Positions 19,130-24,181 of a DNA stretch of 24,181 bases are shown here, piece by piece. The position numbers and the translations under genes were made by a program. The stretch lies in IMG/VR virus record IMGVR_UViG_3300025625_000003, positions 1 to 24,181 of that record. One strand, written 5' to 3'. The DNA comes from a virus. The notes under the pieces were generated by a model that saw only the letters and a list, made by a program, of their open reading frames with translations, did no database searches and was not told the origin of the DNA. How positions within the stretch are numbered: the first letter of the stretch is position 1; every line of letters starts with the position of its first letter.

Positions 19130-19765
19130 GTGGCGGTCGTCAGTCCCGTTTTTCTTGATAACCAATCGGTGATCGCCGCGCAGACCTTGACGCTGGGCAG
19201 CACGGCGCGGGGGGCCCTCGACCTCAGGAGCGCCTTCGGCGCGTATGCCTTCGTCAAGCTGGGCCGGGGTGGGACGACGGCCCTGACGAACAGCCTGACG
19301 TTCCGCTTGAGCCGCGTGCTGAACAATGATACGGCCGCCGCCGGGTCCGTCCATCCGGTCGGAGCGCCGGCCCTGGCCTCGCAGATCGCCGCCGCGGCTT
19401 CGACGACGTGCGCGACGAGCGACTCCGCGGCCGGACAGCCGGCGCTGAACGTGACCTCCGTCACCGGCTTCGCGGCCGGCGACGTGGTCCTGGTCCAGGA
19501 CTCAGGCGGCGGGTTCACCCGGCTGGAATGGCAGCGGGTCTCGAAGACAGCGGCCGGGGTCCTGACTCTGGATCGCAACCTGGCCTTTACGCACACCGCC
19601 GCGGGCGCTGACACCGTCCGCAACAAGGCCGACGTGTTCGCGCCTCTCTGGCTAGCGGGCGGCTCTTTGTGGGAAGTGATCGCGGATTATGGCGCCGCCG
19701 GCACGGGAGAGAGTGCCGTCGTTCAGGTGCTCGCTCAAACCTACTCAAGCGACCAAATCGTTTGA
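19130..19765 (+). CDS. Probable virion structural protein, beta-rich
   Basis: From GTG 19130 (AAGGAGG about 9 bases upstream, immediately after the previous TAA), the 211-residue protein is Ala/Thr/Val/Gly-rich with alternating strands: SVIAAQTLTLGSTARGALDL, AYAFVKLGRGGTTALTNSLT, VTSVTGFAAGDVVLVQDSGG, WLAGGSLWEVIADYGAAGTG. The middle phrase (G-F-x-A-G-D-x-V-L-V-x-D) is typical of phage capsid-surface or tail proteins. There are no cysteines apart from one (TTCATS). Location after head closure suggests a structural role, possibly a tail or decoration component. No named family. Confidence 0.55.
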   Translation: MAVVSPVFLDNQSVIAAQTLTLGSTARGALDLRSAFGAYAFVKLGRGGTTALTNSLTFRLSRVLNNDTAAAGSVHPVGAPALASQIAAAASTTCATSDSAAGQPALNVTSVTGFAAGDVVLVQDSGGGFTRLEWQRVSKTAAGVLTLDRNLAFTHTAAGADTVRNKADVFAPLWLAGGSLWEVIADYGAAGTGESAVVQVLAQTYSSDQIV

Positions 19766-19788
19766 TCGTTCGGAAAGGATAACATCAC

Positions 19789-20235
19789 ATGGCTGCTCTT
19801 CTTCTTCACGTCAGCTCCGGTGAGGTCGCCATCGCCAACGGCAAGACGCTCCTGCAGATCGTCGCCGCGACGAACGACCGCCTCCGCATCCAGGGCTGGG
19901 GGGTCGCCATCAAAGGCACCAGCGCTACCGACCCGCCCGTGCTGATGCAGGTCGTCCGCCAGTCCACCGCCGGCACCATGACCGCCGGCACCGTCGCCAA
20001 AAAGAACGACGCGGACCCGGAAACGGTGCAGACGACCGCACAGGTCAACGCCACCGTCGAGCCCACCACCGGCGTCGTCGTCGAGAGCTTCGAAGTCCAC
20101 CCGCAGACGGGCTACCGCGTCTTCTATCCCATGGGCCAGGAGATCATCGTCCCGAACGGCGAACGGCTCGGGTTCAAAGCAACCAGCGCCACGCTGACGT
20201 ACTCCAGTGTCACAGAAGTTGACCTGGAAGAATAG
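19789..20235 (+). CDS. Conserved phage structural-type protein, function unknown
   Basis: The 148-residue product begins AALLLHVSSGEVAIANGKTL and continues as a beta-barrel-like pattern (LRIQGWGVAIKGTSATDPPV; VLMQVVRQSTAGTMTAGTV; VHPQTGYRVFYPMGQEIIVP; FKATSATLTYSSVTEVDLEE). I recall a family of similar short proteins next to capsid genes of environmental phages, so a surface or decoration role is plausible. ATG 19789 follows GGAAAGGATA. It ends at an intergenic strip carrying the second homing gene's leader. Confidence 0.55.
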   Translation: MAALLLHVSSGEVAIANGKTLLQIVAATNDRLRIQGWGVAIKGTSATDPPVLMQVVRQSTAGTMTAGTVAKKNDADPETVQTTAQVNATVEPTTGVVVESFEVHPQTGYRVFYPMGQEIIVPNGERLGFKATSATLTYSSVTEVDLEE

Positions 20236-20370
20236 TTAGTTTGACTATTGACAGAATAACACTACCGGAGGAATTTAGGCACAGTTTGGCGAACTTACAG
20301 GGGTAAGAGATTGCTCCCGCGCCGCTAGTAACGACCGGGAGCATGGTCCAGCCGTAGGAGGCGGCTTGAC
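20236..20370 (+). other. Intergenic leader of the second homing endonuclease gene
   Basis: This 135-base non-coding strip is AT-richer than its flanks. It contains TTGACT and TTGACA hexamers (20241 and 20248) without a convincing -10, and a perfect 8-bp inverted repeat, TGCTCCCG (20312-20319) with CGGGAGCA (20336-20343). AGGAGG at 20356-20361 is the Shine-Dalgarno for ATG 20371. No ORF is apparent. A promoter here is possible but weak. Confidence 0.5.
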
Positions 20371-20940
20371 ATGCCTATATTATCCCCTTGTGACACCGCC
20401 GAACATGACATCTTCCTGGCAGCCGGGACGCGCTTTCATCACTGGACCGTAGTGGGAACGCCCGAGCGAAGCCAGCCGGGGCACCGCCCCGCACTCTATC
20501 CATGCCAGTGTGACTGCGGCGAGATTCGGATGGTCGGCCTTTATGATCTGCTGAAAGGCCAGACGAAGCACTGCATTCGCTGCCGGAGTCGGGGAGAGGC
20601 CAACAGTAACTATCGGCACGGGCACAGCCCCGCCGGCAAGCAGTCAAAGCTCTACATGGTCTGGAACGGGATGAAGCGACGCTGCGCCAATCCGAATACC
20701 AAGGACTGGGCAAACTACGGAGGCCGGGGCATCAAGGTCTGCAATGCATGGCTTGACTACCGGACCTTTCGAGCTTGGGCAACAGCCAACGGATATGCAG
20801 AAGGCCTCTCCTTAGAACGTAAGGACAATGACGGCAACTATGAGCCGGCGAACTGCTGCTGGATACCGCAGAGCCAGCAGTCATCGAACCGCCGCAGTAA
20901 GTGGCGAGATCGAATTACCGGCTCACTATTCCAGGAATAG
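20371..20940 (+). CDS. Homing-type endonuclease with zinc-ribbon N-terminus
   Basis: The 189-residue product has an N-terminal RFHHWTVVGTPE segment and a Cys cluster (CQCDCG, then CIRC), the DNA-binding ribbon seen in phage 'L.V....C.CG....SCGC'-type nucleases. Its core is YMVWNGMKRRCANPNTKDWA, YGGRGIKVCNAWLDYRTFRA, GLSLERKDNDGNYEPANC and W(I)PQSQQSSNRR. This block is a widespread phage-associated homing nuclease family; I assign it by motif memory, possibly EDxHD or HNH-related. ATG 20371 has AGGAGG at 20356-20361. Composition is AT-richer than neighbours (one counted 60-base line, 20701-20760, is 57% GC). It sits between structural genes as a free-standing insertion; no intron boundaries are visible. 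Confidence 0.8.
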   Translation: MPILSPCDTAEHDIFLAAGTRFHHWTVVGTPERSQPGHRPALYPCQCDCGEIRMVGLYDLLKGQTKHCIRCRSRGEANSNYRHGHSPAGKQSKLYMVWNGMKRRCANPNTKDWANYGGRGIKVCNAWLDYRTFRAWATANGYAEGLSLERKDNDGNYEPANCCWIPQSQQSSNRRSKWRDRITGSLFQE

Positions 20941-20951
20941 GCTTGGTTACC

Positions 20952-21182
20952 ATGCCCGAGACATTCACCGATGAGGAACTCCAGACAGCCATCGACATGG
21001 CCGCGCACCCGGAAGACCTCTTCGACCAGAAGGGGCGGGTCTGGAGCCGCTGGCAGACGTTCGTGCCGGGCCACTTCCGCTCCTGCAAGAAGTGCGGGAA
21101 GAAGCTGCAGCAGGGCTACATCCTGCAGCCGAACCTGGAGACGACCATCTGTTCGGAGCACGTCAAGCGGCCGTGGATCTGA
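20952..21182 (+). CDS. Small zinc-knuckle protein
   Basis: From ATG 20952 the 76-residue product begins PETFTDEELQTAIDMAAHPE and holds CKKCGKKLQQGYILQPNLE followed by TICSEHVK, a Cys-x-x-Cys...Cys-x-x-His pattern that suggests one zinc site. A GTG at 20901 would extend it into the preceding gene and is less likely. It has only a weak SD. Function unknown; a small adaptor or DNA-associated protein is possible. A strong GAGGAGG for the next gene overlaps its end. Confidence 0.6.
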   Translation: MPETFTDEELQTAIDMAAHPEDLFDQKGRVWSRWQTFVPGHFRSCKKCGKKLQQGYILQPNLETTICSEHVKRPWI

Positions 21183-21196
21183 GGAGGTAGGCACCC

Positions 21197-22018
21197 ATGG
21201 CGGACCGGCGACCGAACCCGCGCGGCGCCGGCAAGCCGCCGGGGGGCGCGATCCTGGACTTCGCGCACCCGCTCGCCCTGGGGCTCGTCGCGGCCTTCAA
21301 CTTCGCGGACGGCGCCGGGCTCCAGGCGAGTGAAAGCTGCGGCTGTCCGAACGCGACGTTAGGCGCGGGCGTCACCTGGAGCGCCTTCGGGAACTACACC
21401 GGCCTCAAACAGCCGATCACGAGTGCGGTCACCACGGCGCCGGACACGCCCGCCTTCAATCCGCCGCTGCTCTCCGCGTTCGTGCTGGTGAGCTTCCACA
21501 GCCTGAACGGGACCAACAACAACCACATCTTCAACCGCACGGCCGCGGTGGCCGGCTTTCGCATCTACCTGAACCCCAACGGACCCAACATGAAGGCGTA
21601 CGTCTCGGACGGGGCGACCTCCCTGACGGCGACCACGGCACCGTCCACCATCAAGACCTTCACCCTGTATCATTTCGGCCTGACCTTTGACGGCAAGACC
21701 CTGCGGGGCTATCTCAATGGACAGGCCAACGGCACGGCGTCCGGCACGCCGGCCCTGAACCTCGCCGCCACGAACCTCGCGTTCATGAACCTGGGCTCCG
21801 GGCCCGCGTCGACGGCCGCCGTCGACGGCTGGCTGCACCAGGCGCTTTTGTATAACCGCCCGCTGGCCGCCGATCACGTGGCGCTTCTCGCCGCGGACCC
21901 GTTTGGGATGTTTCTGCCCGAGCGGCAGCAGGGGAGCGTCACCGGGGGGCTGGCCGCCAGTGCGCGGCCGTTCTCCTCGTACGTGCCCGAAACCCGCCCG
22001 CCCTGGCCGCTGCTCTAG
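21197..22018 (+). CDS. LamG/concanavalin-like jelly-roll protein
   Basis: The 273-residue protein has the alternating-strand pattern of a LamG (laminin G-like) sugar-binding jelly-roll. It begins with LALGLVAAFNFADGAG, then SAFVLVSFHSLNGTNNNHIF, the diagnostic YHFGLTFDGKTLRGYLNGQA (about 166-186) and LGSGPASTAAVDGWLHQALL followed by YNRPLAADHVALLAADPF. LamG domains often end in that 'G.ld.vriYnrals..Ei..L' text. It probably recognises host surface glycans or stabilises the virion. ATG 21197 has GAGGAGGTAGG just upstream. No signal peptide is visible, as expected for a phage structural protein. The short tail after residue ~250 is unique. Confidence 0.8.
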   Translation: MADRRPNPRGAGKPPGGAILDFAHPLALGLVAAFNFADGAGLQASESCGCPNATLGAGVTWSAFGNYTGLKQPITSAVTTAPDTPAFNPPLLSAFVLVSFHSLNGTNNNHIFNRTAAVAGFRIYLNPNGPNMKAYVSDGATSLTATTAPSTIKTFTLYHFGLTFDGKTLRGYLNGQANGTASGTPALNLAATNLAFMNLGSGPASTAAVDGWLHQALLYNRPLAADHVALLAADPFGMFLPERQQGSVTGGLAASARPFSSYVPETRPPWPLL

Positions 22019-22032
22019 AAAAGGAGACCCGC

Positions 22033-22356
22033 ATGGCCGCGATCAGTGATCCCGCCGCCGTCGCGTTCGCTAACACAAAGATTCGTCCCATGGCGGACGC
22101 CATGGCCCAGTCCTACTTCACCGCGAAAGCCCTGGTCGACGCCTGGAACGCCCTCGCCATGTCGGCCAAGATCACGAACACCGCCGACCTCATCGTCGAC
22201 GGCAGCGCCCAGGACGGCCGCAATCAGATCACCGGCGCGCAGGCGACGACCGTCGTGACGCGGGCCATGGAGATCATTGCGGACTATGAGGCGACCTCTT
22301 CAGCAAAGCTGAACACCGTCCTGGCCGCCGCGGTGAACAGTCAGGGCAAGTTCTAG
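22033..22356 (+). CDS. Conserved phage structural-region protein
   Basis: The 107-residue product (ISDPAAVAFANTKIRPMADA, QSYFTAKALVDAWNA, then IVDGSAQDGRNQITGAQATT and an end KLNTVLAAAVN) matches a short protein family I recall from phage structural regions, with 'ISDPxxVxFxNxxIRPxAD' at the start and 'DGRxxITGxxV' in the middle; no function is known. AAAGGAG precedes ATG 22033. It is helical and has no membrane segment. Its place between the LamG and beta-helix proteins suggests an accessory structural role. Confidence 0.65.
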   Translation: MAAISDPAAVAFANTKIRPMADAMAQSYFTAKALVDAWNALAMSAKITNTADLIVDGSAQDGRNQITGAQATTVVTRAMEIIADYEATSSAKLNTVLAAAVNSQGKF

Positions 22357-22377
22357 CCTGCCCGGGGAGCTTCTTAG

Positions 22378-23814
22378 ATGGCGTTGTCGACGAGTTTGGT
22401 TTGGGAATGCCGCGCCTCCGGAGCGAGCGACAGCAATGGGGGCGGCTTCGTCGCCGGTGGCTCCGGAACTGATTATTCGCAACAGAACAGCGCGCAGCTT
22501 TCCCTGACCGATCTGGCGACGACCGGCGTCGTGACCACCCTGACGAGCGCGACGGGCGGGTTCACCGCGGCGATGGTGGGCAACGTCATCAATATCGGCA
22601 GCGGGACCAATTTCACTGCCGGGTTCTATCAGATCACCGCGCGCACGAACAGTAACACCGTGACCCTCGACCGCGCGCCCACGACGGCGGCCGGCTCGGC
22701 GGGCCATGGCTCGGTTGGCGGCGCGCTGGCGACCCTCAACAAACTCGCCGGGGCCATGGTCGCCCGCAACAAGGCGTACGGCACGGGAGCGTTCACGACG
22801 ACCGCCACGATCACGTTCGCTCAATCCGTGACGTCCGACTCAGCGGACCCGATGACACGCCTGATCGGTTACGGCACGACGCGCGGGGATAGCGGGCAGG
22901 CAACCCTGACGCTCCAAACGAATACGGGCCTCACCGGCATCTTGATGTCCGGCAACGGTTTCTCGGTGGAGCAGATCGCCGTCGACTGCGCCTCGCTGGC
23001 CACTTCGACCGGGATCAGCTTCGGCAGCCTGCAATACTCGCGGGTGCTCAACTGCAAGGTCGCCAATTTCACCAGCGCGGGGATCTCCAACTCCGGCGCT
23101 TACGACTGCCTGGTTGACGCCTGCGAAGTGACCGGCGGCACGTCCGCCGCCACGGCGGGCATCAAGGGGTACAGCATCTGGTTCATCCGCGGCTGCTTCG
23201 TCCACGACAACGCCTGCCCGGGAATCATTGTCGGCGATCAAGGCATGGCGATGCGGAATCTGGTAGTCAATAACACCGGCGCCAGCGCGGATGGCATCCG
23301 GGTTTCCTTCGGCTGCTTCGTCATGGCCAACACCATTCACGGCAATGGCCGGGACGGGCTGCAGCTCATCGCGGATAACGACATCATCAACGACTTCCGC
23401 TACAACCTGCTGACCAGTAACGGCCGCTATGGGCTGTCCGCCGTCTCGGGGGCCAACCTGCCCGCCCACCCGCTGTATGACGGCAACGGGTACTGGAACA
23501 ACACCTCGGGGGCCCGGAACGGCTTCGACAATACGACAGGCATCTACGCCGTCGCTCCGTATACGAACGTCTATGACGTGCTGCTGACGGCGAACCCCTA
23601 CGTCGGCCCCACCACCGGGACCAGCAGCAACTTCGCCCTGAACAACACGGCCGGCGGCGGGGCGGCCTGTCGCGCTGCCGGCCAACCCGGCACGTGGCCG
23701 GGCAATACCGGCACGACCTCATCTTTCGACCTGGGAGCGGTCCAGCACCAGGACACCCCCGGGGCGGGGCCTCCGGCGCTGGTGGTGCGCGGCGACCGGT
23801 TCCCGGCTTATTAG
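22378..23814 (+). CDS. Right-handed beta-helix protein (adhesin/depolymerase-like)
   Basis: The 478-residue protein shows successive short repeats of the pectate-lyase type in about residues 180-350: ISFGSLQYSRVLNCKVANFT, GAYDCLVDACEVTGGTSAAT, MAMRNLVVNNTGASADGIRV, CFVMANTIHGNGRDGLQLIA, then NDFRYNLLTSNGRYGLSAVS. Such parallel beta-helices build phage tail spikes that bind or degrade polysaccharide, and some surface-decoration proteins. The N-terminal ~150 residues (VWECRASGASDSNGGGFVAG; GNVINIGSGTNFTAGFYQIT) are a separate beta-rich domain, possibly the attachment part. No catalytic acid pair can be fixed by eye, so an enzyme role is open. ATG 22378 has GGGGAG upstream. It ends at TAG 23812-23814. 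Confidence 0.8.
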   Translation: MALSTSLVWECRASGASDSNGGGFVAGGSGTDYSQQNSAQLSLTDLATTGVVTTLTSATGGFTAAMVGNVINIGSGTNFTAGFYQITARTNSNTVTLDRAPTTAAGSAGHGSVGGALATLNKLAGAMVARNKAYGTGAFTTTATITFAQSVTSDSADPMTRLIGYGTTRGDSGQATLTLQTNTGLTGILMSGNGFSVEQIAVDCASLATSTGISFGSLQYSRVLNCKVANFTSAGISNSGAYDCLVDACEVTGGTSAATAGIKGYSIWFIRGCFVHDNACPGIIVGDQGMAMRNLVVNNTGASADGIRVSFGCFVMANTIHGNGRDGLQLIADNDIINDFRYNLLTSNGRYGLSAVSGANLPAHPLYDGNGYWNNTSGARNGFDNTTGIYAVAPYTNVYDVLLTANPYVGPTTGTSSNFALNNTAGGGAACRAAGQPGTWPGNTGTTSSFDLGAVQHQDTPGAGPPALVVRGDRFPAY

Positions 23815-23823
23815 GGGGCGGCT

Positions 23824-24181
23824 TTGAAAGATACCCGCCCCCTGCGCAGCCGGGGCACCCAGTGGATCGGAGCGCCGCAAGGAGCCGCCGCGGCCCCGGT
23901 GTCTCGGGTGCCCCGCGCGGTCCTCCTCGTCGCCCTCGCCGGCGCGGCCGTTCCGCAGGGACAGCCGCGCGCCCGGGTCATTCTGCCCCCGGCGCCGCCG
24001 GCGCGCACGGTGCGCCTCGCTGCCTTCCAACTCGCCGCGACGGTCGCGTCGCCTCCGGCCCGGGAGACGCGGCGCGGCCTGGCGTCGATCAGCCGCCCGC
24101 ACCAGAGCACCGATCCGCGCCCCGGGAAGCGGCCCCTGATTGTCGCGCTCGTGGCGCCGGGCGTGACCTTCCGCGTCACCC
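23824..24181 (+). CDS. Ala/Pro/Arg-rich protein, truncated by the window end
   Basis: After the beta-helix stop, AGGGGGCGG leads into TTG 23824, and the frame stays open to the last base (119 codons plus one base). It reads (M)KDTRPLRSRGTQWIGAPQ, then LLVALAGAAVPQGQPRARVI, VRLAAFQLAATVASPPARET and RPLIVALVAPGVTFRVT. The short LLVALAGAAV stretch is mildly hydrophobic but not a convincing signal. Minus-strand frames are also open here, but every neighbour except the homing gene is plus-strand. No family was recognised. The rest lies outside the window. Confidence 0.5.
   Translation, partial: MKDTRPLRSRGTQWIGAPQGAAAAPVSRVPRAVLLVALAGAAVPQGQPRARVILPPAPPARTVRLAAFQLAATVASPPARETRRGLASISRPHQSTDPRPGKRPLIVALVAPGVTFRVT

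Noticed and set aside
20241-20277. Strong sigma70 promoter before the second homing gene
   Set aside because: TTGACA is present but no acceptable -10 lies 16-18 bases downstream; kept only as a weak possibility.
23719-24179. Minus-strand frames at the right edge
   Set aside because: A plus-strand frame with a G-rich SD continues the gene direction; the minus frames are Arg/Gly/Ala-rich without motifs.

Overview
The window reads as part of a tailed double-stranded DNA phage (Caudoviricetes) genome or prophage. It holds a densely packed, almost wholly plus-strand array of short genes whose stops and starts overlap (TGATG, ATGA, GTGA, TTGA), and a recognisable packaging and head module in classical order: small terminase, large terminase, portal, prohead protease/scaffold, decoration-like protein, major capsid protein, head completion. 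Base composition is GC-rich, with AT-richer islands at the C5 methyltransferase and at two homing-endonuclease genes. No integrase, tRNA, rRNA, CRISPR array or host housekeeping gene was seen. The host cannot be fixed from sequence alone. High GC, a LamG-type lectin, a papain-like peptidase and Gly-rich repeat proteins would fit a planctomycete-like or similar high-GC environmental bacterium, but that is inference.

Layout. (1) 1-2076: two microsatellite-like arrays (a pentamer at 1-136 and a coding hexamer at 665-946), small accessory genes, a protein with two HTH units and an HNH nuclease. (2) 2073-4657: a papain-like cysteine peptidase with a Pro-Gln-Leu tail, a helical protein faintly like the RebB 'killing trait' family, an L,D-transpeptidase-like protein and two small genes; this may be a lysis, wall-modifying or effector cassette. 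(3) 4694-7036: a protein with five tandem zinc ribbons, a ParB-like protein and a C5 cytosine methyltransferase. (4) 7030-11057: small terminase, then a large terminase split into an ATPase ORF and a nuclease ORF separated by two small genes, then a one-helix membrane protein and the portal. (5) 11054-15539: four small genes, a promoter plus hairpin leader, prohead protease/scaffold, decoration-like protein and major capsid protein. (6) 15557-16712: an antisense HNH homing endonuclease and a strong terminator. (7) 16725-20235: a phospholipase D-like protein and head-completion or structural proteins. (8) 20236-24181: a second homing-type endonuclease, a zinc-knuckle protein, a LamG protein, a conserved phage protein, a beta-helix protein and a gene cut by the window end.

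How it works together. TerS and the two TerL polypeptides would package DNA through the portal into a capsid built from the major capsid protein and matured by the protease/scaffold protein. The methyltransferase, perhaps with the ParB-like protein, could mark or protect phage DNA. Hairpins with short U-tracts stand just upstream of three head genes (12037, 14277, 16725) and may set expression steps. The LamG and beta-helix proteins probably decorate the virion or bind the host. No tape measure or tail-tube gene is visible. The most unusual points are the split terminase, the peptidase start that looks like a frameshift or coupled restart, the GGGNNC codon array with an exact 30-bp duplication, the five-zinc-ribbon protein and the nested zinc/HTH/HNH nuclease.
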